Positions 27,521 to 35,880 of a DNA stretch of 64,000 bases are shown here, in pieces. Under the pieces are notes generated by a model. That model worked only from the letters and a program-made list of their open reading frames with translations, was not told the origin of the DNA and did not search any database. Source of the DNA: Arthrobacter citreus (lineage in GTDB: Bacteria > Actinomycetota > Actinomycetes > Actinomycetales > Micrococcaceae); the NCBI RefSeq assembly GCF_038405225.1, contig NZ_CP151657.1, positions 1,922,001 to 1,986,000 on the forward strand, read 5' to 3'. Positions within the stretch are counted from its first letter, which is position 1; the number at the start of each line of letters is the position of its first letter. A program made the translations under genes and the position numbers.

Positions 27521-28245
27521 ACGCCGAACGCAACATCACCGTCCTGGTCGTTGAGGACGATCCCCTTGTCGCTGAAGCCCATGCTGAATACGTGCGGCGC
27601 AGCAGCGGTTACGCGCTGGCCGGCGTCGTGCATTCCGGCACCGACGCGATCACCTTCCTCAACGCATCCGCCACGGGACGCAGCGGTACCCCGCCGGAGG
27701 ACGGCGCCGCCGTCGACCTTGTCCTGCTGGACATGAACCTGCCGGATCTGCACGGGCTCGACGTGCTGCGGCGCATCCGGGGCGCCGGTGTCCCCGCGGA
27801 TGTCATTGCCATTACGGCGGTGCGGGATCTCGCCGTCGTCCGCAGCGCCATGTCCGCTGGCATTGCGCAGTACCTGATCAAGCCGTTCACCTTTTCGGCT
27901 TTCAGCGCCAAGCTCGCCGCCTACCGTGAGTACCACCTGAACCTGGCCGGCCAGGGGATCTCCGCAACGCAGTCGGAAGTGGACCGTGCCCTGGCGGCGC
28001 TGCGCCCCAACGTGCCGGCGGTGCTGCCCAAGGGCCTGTCCCCCGACACGCTGAAGGCCGTTTCGGAGCTGCTGAAGTCCGTCTCAGCACCGATGTCCGC
28101 CAGTGAGGTTTCGGCGGCGCTGACCATGTCCCGCATTACCGTCCGGCGGTATCTGGAGCACCTGGGCGACCAGCGCGCGGTGCTGCGTACTCCCCGCTAC
28201 GGAACACGCGGTCGGCCTGAGCTGGAATACAGCTGGCGGCGGTGA
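27517..28245 (+). CDS. Response regulator of the CitB/DcuR type
   Basis: A 242-residue regulator. The receiver has the acidic pocket VVEDD (12-15), the phosphoacceptor Asp72 in LVLLDMNLPD, Thr/Lys positions ITAV and YLIKPF. The C-terminal domain contains a winged helix of the CitB type with SASEVSAALTMSRITVRRYLEHL. It most likely activates dctA transcription when the upstream kinase senses dicarboxylates. The GTG at 27517 overlaps the kinase stop. Confidence 0.92.
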   Translation: MNAERNITVLVVEDDPLVAEAHAEYVRRSSGYALAGVVHSGTDAITFLNASATGRSGTPPEDGAAVDLVLLDMNLPDLHGLDVLRRIRGAGVPADVIAITAVRDLAVVRSAMSAGIAQYLIKPFTFSAFSAKLAAYREYHLNLAGQGISATQSEVDRALAALRPNVPAVLPKGLSPDTLKAVSELLKSVSAPMSASEVSAALTMSRITVRRYLEHLGDQRAVLRTPRYGTRGRPELEYSWRR

Positions 28246-28270
28246 CTGCGGGTTTGGGCACGCTGTTCGG

Positions 28271-28311
28271 CTGCCCCGGGCCTGAGGTTCCACCCCCGGG
28301 GCCCCGGGCAG
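28271..28311. terminator. Hairpin between response regulator and isochorismatase genes
   Basis: A 12-bp inverted repeat (28271-28282 with 28300-28311, one mismatch) lies between two convergent genes, so it could end both transcripts. No U run is present. Confidence 0.45.
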
Positions 28312-28319
28312 CCATGGAA

Positions 28320-28961
28320 TCAGGCGACCGGCTGGAACGCCGCCCGTCCCTGCATGGCCGAGGTGCCCAGATCGCTCTGCGGCAGTGCCGTGCCGTTTTC
28401 CACGGCCTCCAGCCACTCCCGCGTCGTGGCCACAGCGGCAAAATTGGACTGCAGCAGCACCATGAGCGCCTCATGCATCTGCCGGGCGCTGACCTGCCCC
28501 GCCTCGTTGGCCAGGTGGATGGCGCCGCTCGCGTCCGAGAGCACTTCCACCGTGAAGCCCAGCGGCTCGGCGGCAGCGGCCGTGGCGAGGTCGCAGTTAT
28601 TGGTCATGTAGCCGGCCAGGGTGATGGTGTCGACCCCGTTCTCCCGCAGCCAGGACTCGAAATCGGTGCCGGCAAAAACGCTCGCATAGCTCTTGCCGAT
28701 CCGCTTCCAGGAATCCCTGCGGCGGGCGGCAACGTCCGGGTGCAGGTCCCAGCCCTGCGAACCTTCCGCGAAGACCGGTGACCCGGCCGGCGCTTCGTGC
28801 TGTACGACGACGACGGGCAGCCCCTGTGCCTGGGCCGCGTCGATGATCGTGGTGATGTTGGCCAGGGACTCTCCGCGGTCCGGATACTGAATTTCCAGCG
28901 GTCCGCCGAAGTATTCATTCTGCACGTCAACGAGGACGAGTGCGCGCTGTGGTTGTGCCAT
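28320..28961 (-). CDS. Isochorismatase-family cysteine hydrolase
   Basis: A 213-residue hydrolase. The catalytic triad is visible: Asp12 in ALVLVDVQNEY, Lys90 in RIGKSYASVF and Cys123 in GYMTNNCDLAT. Members hydrolyse amides such as nicotinamide, or N-carbamoyl compounds; the exact substrate cannot be read from sequence. It lies opposite the GlxA-type regulator gene with 109 bp between starts, and such regulators often control a neighbouring isochorismatase-like hydrolase; this is context, not proof. Confidence 0.88.
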   Translation of the reverse strand: MAQPQRALVLVDVQNEYFGGPLEIQYPDRGESLANITTIIDAAQAQGLPVVVVQHEAPAGSPVFAEGSQGWDLHPDVAARRRDSWKRIGKSYASVFAGTDFESWLRENGVDTITLAGYMTNNCDLATAAAAEPLGFTVEVLSDASGAIHLANEAGQVSARQMHEALMVLLQSNFAAVATTREWLEAVENGTALPQSDLGTSAMQGRAAFQPVA

Positions 28962-29070
28962 GGTGTGGGCTCCCTTTGAGGTGGCTTAGGTGGTGTTGCT
29001 TCCAGCATGGCAGCGGAGGGGCCCGTGCAGTGAGTGGCATATATGCATACTTCCGATGAGAATAGGCCAA

Positions 29071-30018
29071 ATGAAGATTGCCATCCACGCCTTTGACGGA
29101 ATCACCCTCTTCCATCTGGCCACACCTCTGCTGGTGTTCGGCGAAGTGGCGCGTTTGGGACTGGCCAAAACCTGGGAGACCGGCGTTTTCACCGAGACGG
29201 GCGCGCCGGTGCGCAGCGCTGAAGGATATCTGGTGGACGGGGTTGCCGGCCCGGACTTTGCACAGGCAGCGGACCTTGTGGTCTTCCCGTCCTGGCTGCC
29301 TGACCTTTCTCAGCCAACCGATGATCTGCTGAGCCTGATCCGCACGTCCCACGCGCGCGGGGCAGGCCTTGCCGGACTCTGCCTGGGTGCCTATCCGGTG
29401 GCACGGAGCGGCGTGCTGGACGGACGCAGCGCCGTCACGCACTGGGAGTCAGCCAAGGACATGGCCGCCGCACAGCCCGCTGTCAGCTTCGATGACTCCG
29501 CGCTCTACATTGATCACGGAGACGTGTTGACCTCAGCGGGGACGGCCTCCGCCCTGGATGCCTGCCTGCACATTGTGCGGACGCACCTGGGTTCCGCGGC
29601 CGCGGCGGACGTGGCCCGACACATAGTTGTTGCTCCGCACCGCGAGGGCGACCAGGCCCAGTACATCGCCCGGCCGGTTTCGCATTCCGAACTGGGCGGA
29701 CCGCTTGGCAGGACCATCGACTGGGCACTGGCCAACCTGGACCGGGACCTGAGCGTGGAAGTGCTGGCCGCCCACACCGTCATGAGCAAACGCAATTTCA
29801 CCCGCAGGTTTCGGGAAACCACGGGACTGCCGCCGGCCCGCTGGGTGCTCGGCAGGCGGCTCGACGAAGCACGTCTGCTGCTGGAGACCACAACCTGGAG
29901 CATGGCGCGAATTGCCGAAGCCTGCGGCTTTGGCAGCCCGGTGACGTTCCGGCAGAACTTCATCGGCGCGTACTCGACCACGCCAACGTCCTACCGCATG
30001 CGCTTCACCAACAGCTGA
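29071..30018 (+). CDS. GlxA-family regulator (DJ-1/PfpI plus AraC domains)
   Basis: A 315-residue transcription factor. The N-terminal DJ-1/PfpI-like domain has FDGITLFHLATPLLVFGEV and a nucleophile-elbow-like GLCLGAYPVARSG with one Cys, but its ligand is unknown. The C-terminal AraC domain (about 215-310) carries VLAAHTVMSKRNFTRRFRE and the second helix-turn-helix MARIAEACGFGSPVTFRQNF. I choose ATG 29071, which starts directly at the domain; a longer ATG at 29056 is possible. It is divergent from the isochorismatase gene and probably regulates it or itself. Confidence 0.9.
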   Translation: MKIAIHAFDGITLFHLATPLLVFGEVARLGLAKTWETGVFTETGAPVRSAEGYLVDGVAGPDFAQAADLVVFPSWLPDLSQPTDDLLSLIRTSHARGAGLAGLCLGAYPVARSGVLDGRSAVTHWESAKDMAAAQPAVSFDDSALYIDHGDVLTSAGTASALDACLHIVRTHLGSAAAADVARHIVVAPHREGDQAQYIARPVSHSELGGPLGRTIDWALANLDRDLSVEVLAAHTVMSKRNFTRRFRETTGLPPARWVLGRRLDEARLLLETTTWSMARIAEACGFGSPVTFRQNFIGAYSTTPTSYRMRFTNS

Positions 30019-30022
30019 GCGC

Positions 30023-30613
30023 CTAATCCATCCGGGCCTTTTCCAGCTTCCGGGCGTAGGACCGGTTGGCGCGCTGCCGGGCGCCGCACCGCTCGGAGCA
30101 CCACTGCCGGCGCGCATGCGTGCGGATCAGAAACCGGTCACACGGTGCCGCGGCACAGGATGCAAGACGGCCGGCATCGGGGCCCGTCAGCAGTTCCGCG
30201 GCATCTTCGGCAATCTGCGCCATGGCGTGGGCAACAATCTGGCTCAGCGGATGGGTGTGGCCCCGCACCAGTCCCGCTTCCGGGGAATAGTGCAGCGGTG
30301 CCGCGCTGGGCACGGCGGTCAGGGCGCGGTTCAGGCCTTCCAAGGCCGCCGGGGCGGGCGCGGTGCCTCCGGCGTGGGCCCCGAGCACCTGCCGGAGGTC
30401 CCCTCTCAGGCCCTCGAGCTGCAGCTGGCAGTAGGAGAGCAGGCCGGTTCCTTCCGGAGCCAGGTCCTGGGCAATCAGCCAGGCTGTGGCATTTTCCGGA
30501 CTGTCCAATTCGTCAACCCGCAGGCCCCCCGGAAGCGTTACGACGCTGTTGGCCAGTGCCAGGCTGAGGTGCCCGGCAGTGCCCGGTGCCGGAGGGAGTG
30601 GGACATTTGTCAT
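30023..30613 (-). CDS. CGNR zinc-finger (ABATE domain) regulator
   Basis: A 196-residue regulator of the ABATE/CGNR family. The N-terminal stress-sensor-like domain includes LSLALANSVVTL and LDSPENATAWLIAQ; the C-terminal zinc finger is C(x4)C followed by RRQWCSERCGARQRANRSY, where the usual CGNR signature reads CGAR. Such proteins are thought to be small-molecule-responsive repressors or activators. It is divergent from the LLM oxidoreductase gene, and the 95-bp intergenic region has paired inverted repeats (see site entry). The ATG at 30613 has GAGGG close upstream; a GTG at 30622 is possible. Confidence 0.85.
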   Translation of the reverse strand: MTNVPLPPAPGTAGHLSLALANSVVTLPGGLRVDELDSPENATAWLIAQDLAPEGTGLLSYCQLQLEGLRGDLRQVLGAHAGGTAPAPAALEGLNRALTAVPSAAPLHYSPEAGLVRGHTHPLSQIVAHAMAQIAEDAAELLTGPDAGRLASCAAAPCDRFLIRTHARRQWCSERCGARQRANRSYARKLEKARMD

Positions 30614-30618
30614 AACCC

Positions 30619-30696
30619 TCACGGTATCAGTTGTGCTTTTCCGTGAGAAACCCCTAGGGTTGTTATCACGCGAAAAATACAGTTATACCGTGATAA
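30619..30696. promoter_or_regulatory. Four alternating CGTGA half-sites between CGNR regulator and LLM gene
   Basis: TCACG/CGTGA half-sites begin at 30619, 30642, 30666 and 30689, in alternating orientation and spaced 23, 24 and 23 bp. They form two inverted repeats: TCACGG-N16-CCGTGA (30619-30646) and TTATCACG-N18-CGTGATAA (30663-30696). They fill the divergent promoter region and are the likely operators of the CGNR regulator. Confidence 0.6.
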
Positions 30697-30708
30697 GTGA
30701 GGCGTTTC

Positions 30709-31776
30709 ATGAACCATTCCACCCCTGCCGGCACCGCACCGTTCGTGCTTTCGGTCCTTGACAACGCTTTCACCGGCGTCGGACACCAAGTCACCGAAAC
30801 GTACGGGGAGATCATCTCCCTGGCCAAGCTGGCGGACCGCCGCGGCTTCCAGCGTTTCTGGATGTCGGAACACCATGCCATGCCCGGAGCCGCCATTCCG
30901 TCGCCGCTGCTGATGGCGGCCCGGCTCACCGGCGAAACCGAACGTATCCGGCTGGGGGCCGGTGGAATCATGCTGCCCAACCATGTGCCGCTGGTCGTCG
31001 CCGAGCAGGTGGGCATGCTGGACGCGCTGGCTCCCGGACGCATCGACCTGGGCCTGGGCCGGGCCCCGGGGACCGACGGCGCCACCGCAGCAGCATTGCG
31101 GCGCCATGCCTCCGCCAACGACGAATTCCCCGAACAGATTGCCGAGCTGGTCGGCTTCCTGGAGAACGACTTCCCGGAGGGACACCCCTATGCCGGCGTA
31201 CCGGCCGTACCGGGTCCGTGGCAGGCTGACGAGAACCGGGTGCCGCGGCCCGAGACGGCGGCGGACGTCTGGATCCTCGGGTCTTCGGTGTACTCCGCGC
31301 AGGTGGCGGCGCGACTTGGCCGCCCGTACGCGTTTGCCCTGCAGTTCGGCAGCGCCGACATCCTCAACGCCATGCGGATCTACCGCGAAAATTTCCGTCC
31401 GTCGGTCTACTTGGACAAGCCCTACAGCCTGGTCAGCATTGGAGCCATTGCCGATGAGGATCCCGCAGAGACACGCCGCCAGGCCACCTCCACCGCCATG
31501 GCAATGCTGCGGATGTTCACCCGCAAGCCCTTTGCGCTGCTGCCCCCGGAGGAAGTGGCGGCCTACCGCCCCAGCCTCCAGGAACGGCAGATCCTTGAGG
31601 AATACACCGACCGGACCATCCATGGCACCCCCCAAGAGGTGGCAGCCACTTTGGAGGATCTGCAGCGCCGGACCGGCGTTGATGAAGTGATGCTCGTGAC
31701 CGGCGGATACCTGCGCAGCACCCAGGCGCAAACCCTGGAACTGCTCGCGGATCATTACGGGATGTCGGCGGCCTAG
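30709..31776 (+). CDS. LLM-class flavin-dependent oxidoreductase
   Basis: A 355-residue luciferase-like monooxygenase of the MsnO8 type that uses FMN or F420 to oxidise an unknown small molecule. Typical segments are GFQRFWMSEHHAMPG (substrate/flavin region), RLGAGGIMLPNHVPLVVAEQ and LGLGRAPGTDG, and VWILGSSVYSAQVAARLG. ATG 30709 has GAGG six bases upstream. The gene is divergent from the CGNR regulator and converges with the ars cluster permease (5-bp gap between stops). Confidence 0.9.
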   Translation: MNHSTPAGTAPFVLSVLDNAFTGVGHQVTETYGEIISLAKLADRRGFQRFWMSEHHAMPGAAIPSPLLMAARLTGETERIRLGAGGIMLPNHVPLVVAEQVGMLDALAPGRIDLGLGRAPGTDGATAAALRRHASANDEFPEQIAELVGFLENDFPEGHPYAGVPAVPGPWQADENRVPRPETAADVWILGSSVYSAQVAARLGRPYAFALQFGSADILNAMRIYRENFRPSVYLDKPYSLVSIGAIADEDPAETRRQATSTAMAMLRMFTRKPFALLPPEEVAAYRPSLQERQILEEYTDRTIHGTPQEVAATLEDLQRRTGVDEVMLVTGGYLRSTQAQTLELLADHYGMSAA

Positions 31777-31781
31777 CCGAA

Positions 31782-32759
31782 TCAGGCGTCGGCAGGGGCG
31801 CGCACAACCAGGGGTATAAGGCGGACAAACACCACCATGCCGATCAGTTCAACGAGGGTCTGTGCAACGACGACGACGGGAACCAGCGCCAGCGGTGCCG
31901 GCAGGGCAAGCGCCAGGGGCAGCACCACCAGGGAGTTCCGGGTGGCGCCGCTGAAGATGACCGCGCGGGTGCCGGCCACGTCCAGCCCGGCGGCCCGTGC
32001 CGTCAGCAGCCCCACCGGAACCATGATGGTCAGGAATGCGGCGTACAGCGGAACAACAGCGGCCAGCAATGGCAGCTGCCCGCCGACGCCGCTGATCTGC
32101 GACCCGACCACCACGGCCAGCGTGAGCATCATGAGCGGCACCATCAGTCCCTGCACCACCCGCATCAGCCCGGCGGCAACGGCAAATCGCCCTGCCGCCG
32201 CCTGCGTCAGCGCCGCCAGGCCCATCGGCACCAGAATGAGGAACACCAGGGCCTCGGCAAAAGGGCCGGGTTCAATGGCGGCAACAACGCCGGGGCCGGC
32301 AAACAGCAGCAGGTATCCGGGCAGCAACAGCATTTGCAGCAGCATCAGGATCGGAGCAGCCGCGAGCAGCCGCTCGCTTGCCCCGCCGGCCAGCCCGGAA
32401 AAGACGATCACGTAGTCAATGCACGGGGTCAGCAGCACCATCACCACACCCACCAGGAGCGCCTGCTCTCCTGCCACGAAGCGTGACAGCACAAAGACCA
32501 CAACCGGAACCAGCACAAAATTCAGGACCAGGACGGCCGCCATGAATCTGCCGTCCTTCAGCGCCCGGAGCAGACGGCCGAACGGAATGCCCAGGAACGT
32601 GGCGAACAGCAGCGCACCGAGGACAGGATTGATGGCGGCCTCCATCGGTGGTCCGGCCCCGGGAACCAGCCATCCGAGCACTCCCCCGGCCAGCAGCGCC
32701 GCGAGGTACAGCACAATCTGGTGGCGTTCCAGGCGGACGACGGCGGCGGTTGGGGTCAC
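31782..32759 (-). CDS. Arsenic-resistance-type permease of the BASS/ACR3-like group
   Basis: A 325-residue membrane protein with about ten hydrophobic helices. VVMVLLTPCIDYVIVFSGLAGG matches the cysteine-bearing helix of ACR3-like arsenite carriers, and RAVIFSGATRNSLVVLPLALAL the second conserved helix. The family includes arsenic resistance permeases and bile-acid/sodium symporters; the ars context points to the first, though the cargo is unknown. GTG 32759 follows the ArsO-like gene by 9 bp, so it is the last gene of the ars operon. It is a second, divergent permease beside the ACR3 gene at 35877. Confidence 0.78.
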   Translation of the reverse strand: MTPTAAVVRLERHQIVLYLAALLAGGVLGWLVPGAGPPMEAAINPVLGALLFATFLGIPFGRLLRALKDGRFMAAVLVLNFVLVPVVVFVLSRFVAGEQALLVGVVMVLLTPCIDYVIVFSGLAGGASERLLAAAPILMLLQMLLLPGYLLLFAGPGVVAAIEPGPFAEALVFLILVPMGLAALTQAAAGRFAVAAGLMRVVQGLMVPLMMLTLAVVVGSQISGVGGQLPLLAAVVPLYAAFLTIMVPVGLLTARAAGLDVAGTRAVIFSGATRNSLVVLPLALALPAPLALVPVVVVAQTLVELIGMVVFVRLIPLVVRAPADA

Positions 32760-32768
32760 TCCCCCATC

Positions 32769-33947
32769 CTATGAACCCGATGCCTCCGCCCGGGCTTCGG
32801 CAGCCAGGGCAGCCGCCGCGGCTACTGTGTCACGAGCTGAAGCACCGACGCCGATAAGGGTGGCCGACGCCGGGCCGCACCAGTCCCCGTAGCCCAGGAA
32901 GAACAGACCAGGGCTGTCTGCCGAACGCGTTGCCGGGTGGGGTTCCGTTGCCGGAGCTCCCCTTTCGGGCTGCAGCGACAGGGGCTGCAAATGTGCCAGA
33001 GCGGGCCGGAACCCGGTGCACCACAGCACAATGTCGGCTGCCGCGTGCTCGCCGTTCGGCCACCGGACTCCGCCCGGGACGAAGCGGGAGAACAGAGGCC
33101 TGGCCTCCAACAGGCCGGCGTCGCGCGCCCTCCGTACCGCCGGTACCGCCGGTACCGCCACGATGTCACCGAGGGAACCAGCGGTCCCGGGGCTTGGCTC
33201 GCCGGCTGCCAGAGCGCGGACATGGCGGGTGGCAATCCGGAACAGCTCCGTCCCGTCCACGTCATCCGGCAGGTAGCGCGGGGGCTTCCGGGTCACCCAG
33301 GTGACCGATGCCCCCGGCATAAGGTCCGCCGCAATCTGGGCGCCCGAGTTGCCGCCGCCCACAACAATCACGTTCAAGCCGGCGTAGGCTCCCGGCCCCT
33401 GGTAATCAGCGGTGTGCAATTGCCGGCCTTGGAACAACTCTGCGCCGGGCAACTGCGGAAGGTACGGAGCGTTCCACGTCCCGGTCGCGTTAATAACAAC
33501 CCGGCTGGTCCACTGTCCCCGGCTGGTGTCCGTAATGTAGCCGCCGTCCGCGGCCCGGCGCACGGCCATGGCCCGGACCGGCCGGTGGATGGAAAGGTCA
33601 TACCGGGACTCATAGCTGCTCAGGTAGTCCCGCACATGACATGCCGTCGGGTTGCCGTTCCCCGGCCAGGCCGGCATCTGGTACCCGGGCAGGGAGCTGT
33701 ACGCGGCCGGGGAAAACAGCACCAGGCTGGGCCAGTAGTGCTGCCAGGCACCGCCCGGCTCGGAATTGGCGTCGAGGATGGCGAAGGTCGGGGCAGGGCC
33801 GGACCTCCCGGCGGCCTCGTCCCGCCGCAGACGGTTCAGGTAATACCCGGCAGCGAGGCCGGCCTGTCCGCCGCCAATGACCAGGACGTCGACGTCGCCG
33901 CCCGAGTCCCCGAACGTTGCTTCCGCAGCTGTATCCGTTCCCTGCAT
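32769..33947 (-). CDS. arsO: ArsO-like NAD(P)H-dependent flavin monooxygenase
   Basis: A 392-residue flavoprotein with two Rossmann motifs: GGGQAGLAAGYYL near the start for FAD and VIVVGGGNSGAQIA near 185 for NADPH. ATGTWNAPYLPQLPG is the FATGYY-like linker. Proteins of this type in ars operons are called ArsO; their substrate is not firmly known. ATG 33947 is used because AAGGA lies upstream; a longer reading frame overlaps the gene before it. It begins 20 bp after the Cys-tailed flavoprotein gene, in the run arsB-arsC-flavoprotein-arsO-permease. Confidence 0.8.
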   Translation of the reverse strand: MQGTDTAAEATFGDSGGDVDVLVIGGGQAGLAAGYYLNRLRRDEAAGRSGPAPTFAILDANSEPGGAWQHYWPSLVLFSPAAYSSLPGYQMPAWPGNGNPTACHVRDYLSSYESRYDLSIHRPVRAMAVRRAADGGYITDTSRGQWTSRVVINATGTWNAPYLPQLPGAELFQGRQLHTADYQGPGAYAGLNVIVVGGGNSGAQIAADLMPGASVTWVTRKPPRYLPDDVDGTELFRIATRHVRALAAGEPSPGTAGSLGDIVAVPAVPAVRRARDAGLLEARPLFSRFVPGGVRWPNGEHAAADIVLWCTGFRPALAHLQPLSLQPERGAPATEPHPATRSADSPGLFFLGYGDWCGPASATLIGVGASARDTVAAAAALAAEARAEASGS

Positions 33948-33967
33948 GGTTCCTTCCCGGCGCGGGC

Positions 33968-35431
33968 CTAGTTCTCCCGCTCCGCGGACCGCCCGTGGAC
34001 CAGGCCCGTGGGAATGCCGAGGAACGCCGGTTCGGGTGCTGAACAGCATGAGGATCCCGCAGCTTCGGCCGCGGCCGGAGCCACCACAGGTTCCGGCGCG
34101 CAGCAGGAGGACCCGCCCTGGCCGGCCGCGGAGGCCTCCGTGTCACAGCTGCCACCCAGGTCGGTGGAGCACACCCCGGTTTCGGGCAGGACCAGCTGAA
34201 CGTCGTCGGCCGCTTCCTGGTCGCCGGCAAGGGCCGCGGCGATGGAGCGGACCTGTTCGTAACCGGTGGCCATCAGGAAGGTGGGCGCACGGCCGTAGGA
34301 CTTCATCCCGGTGAGGTAGAAGTCCTTTTCCGGGTGGGACAGCAGCCTGGCCCCGTGCGGCTCCACGGTTCCGCAGCTGTGGAATTCCGGGTCGATGAGC
34401 GGGCCCAGGGCCCTCGGAGCCTCCACGGCGGGGTCAAGATCAAGGCGGATTTCCCGGAGCATGTCCAGATTCGGCCGGAACCCGGTGGCCGGGACCAGCA
34501 GATCCACCTCCAGCTGCCTTTCGCCGGCCGGAGTGGCCCCGAGCACGGCCAGGGTCTGCGCACTCTTGAAGCCGGTGATGGTGAAGGAGGTGTGCAGGTC
34601 GATCCGGCCTTCCTCGACCAGAGTGCGCAGCCGGCTGCCGAGGGCGCCGCGGGCGGGCAGCCCGTCGAGGTCCCCTCCGCCGTACACTCCGGCAGCCGAT
34701 GAGGTGCGGATGGCCCAGCTGATGCGGATTTCCGGCTCCTGTTCCGCCAGCTCGGCCAACGCCAGCAGGGTGTTGGCCGCGGAGTGTCCGGCGCCGACCA
34801 CCAGGACGTGTTTGCCGGCAAACCGGGCACGGTCGCGCTCGGTGACGTCGGGCAGCGGCGCGGTAATGAGGCCGGAGGCGCAGGCCTCGGCTTCGCCAGG
34901 CGCCGCGAGGCCGGCCTGTCCGAGCGGATTCGGGGTGCTCCACGTCCCGGAGGCGTCAATGACGGCGCGGGCGCGGTGGTCGGTAACCGTCCCTTTGCCG
35001 TCCCGGACCCGGACCAGGAACGGGACCTTGTCCCGTGCGCCGGTGCGGGTCTTGTCCAGGCCCTCGCGGCTGACGGCGAGGACTTCGCTGGAGGTGTGCA
35101 GGGCGGAGCTGATGGCCGGAACCGCGGCCAGCGGCCGGAGGTACTGCTCAACCAGCTCGGCGCCGGTGGGCAGCCCGTCGGCCTCCGGTTCCTGCCAGCC
35201 GGTGCCGGCAAGCAGGCGGCGGGCGGCGGCGTCGACGTCGTACCGCCACGGTGAGAACAACCGGGTGTGTCCCCAGGCGCTGACCGCGGCGGCCGGAGCG
35301 TCACCGGCCTCGAAGATCAGGGGCGTCAGGCCGCGTTCGAGCAGGTGCGCGGCCGCCGCCAGCCCGACGGGGCCGGCGCCGATGACGGCGACGGGAAGGG
35401 TGGACAGTCCGGTTTCAGTGTTCTCAGGCAT
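33968..35431 (-). CDS. FAD-dependent oxidoreductase with cysteine-rich C-terminal tail
   Basis: A 487-residue flavoprotein. The FAD motif is AVIGAGPVGLAAAAHLLERG (about 14-33) and the NADPH motif is VLVVGAGHSAANTLLALAEL (about 205-224). DASGTWSTPNP links the two. The last 65 residues hold six cysteines (GVC, GGSC, SSCC twice, with CCAPEP and CCSAPEP), unlike typical oxidoreductases; paired Cys could bind As(III) or a thiol partner. Its place between arsC and arsO supports a role in arsenic chemistry, for example electron supply to ArsC, but this is inferred. ATG 35431 is used; it begins 26 bp after arsC. Confidence 0.8.
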   Translation of the reverse strand: MPENTETGLSTLPVAVIGAGPVGLAAAAHLLERGLTPLIFEAGDAPAAAVSAWGHTRLFSPWRYDVDAAARRLLAGTGWQEPEADGLPTGAELVEQYLRPLAAVPAISSALHTSSEVLAVSREGLDKTRTGARDKVPFLVRVRDGKGTVTDHRARAVIDASGTWSTPNPLGQAGLAAPGEAEACASGLITAPLPDVTERDRARFAGKHVLVVGAGHSAANTLLALAELAEQEPEIRISWAIRTSSAAGVYGGGDLDGLPARGALGSRLRTLVEEGRIDLHTSFTITGFKSAQTLAVLGATPAGERQLEVDLLVPATGFRPNLDMLREIRLDLDPAVEAPRALGPLIDPEFHSCGTVEPHGARLLSHPEKDFYLTGMKSYGRAPTFLMATGYEQVRSIAAALAGDQEAADDVQLVLPETGVCSTDLGGSCDTEASAAGQGGSSCCAPEPVVAPAAAEAAGSSCCSAPEPAFLGIPTGLVHGRSAEREN

Positions 35432-35457
35432 GTGGATCTCTTTCAACAAGGGGGGCG

Positions 35458-35880
35458 TTACTTGGCCGGCAGCAGGTCGGCGATCAGCGCGAGAATCCGG
35501 GCCTTGATATCATCTCGGATGGGGCGGACGGCGTCCACGCCGCGGCCGGCCGGGTCATCAAGTTTCCAGTCCTCATAGCGTTTGCCGGGGAAGATCGGGC
35601 ATGCGTCGCCGCATCCCATGGTGATCACGACGTCGGATTCCCTCACCGCCTCGGTGGTCAGGACCTTGGGCTGCTCGGCGGACATGTCGATGCCGTCCTC
35701 GGCCATGGCTTCGACGGCGGCGGGGTTGACGGAGCCGGCGGGAGCGGATCCGGCGGACCGCACCTCGATCCGGCCTGCGCCAAGGGTTCGCAGGTACGCG
35801 GCAGCCATCTGCGAGCGTCCGGCATTGTGGACGCAGACAAACAGGACGGATGGCTTCACTGTGGCTTCCGGGGTGGTCAT
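35458..35880 (-). CDS. arsC: Arsenate reductase ArsC (low-molecular-weight phosphatase type)
   Basis: A 140-residue reductase of As(V) to As(III). The P-loop VLFVCVHNAGRSQMAAAYL (about 11-29, Cys nucleophile followed by x5-Arg) is of the LMW-PTP type, and ITMGCGDACPIFPGKRYEDW supplies the later cysteines. This type uses thioredoxin or mycothiol; the neighbouring flavoprotein may be involved. The ATG at 35880 overlaps the ACR3 stop (ATGA), so translation is coupled. Confidence 0.93.
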   Translation of the reverse strand: MTTPEATVKPSVLFVCVHNAGRSQMAAAYLRTLGAGRIEVRSAGSAPAGSVNPAAVEAMAEDGIDMSAEQPKVLTTEAVRESDVVITMGCGDACPIFPGKRYEDWKLDDPAGRGVDAVRPIRDDIKARILALIADLLPAK

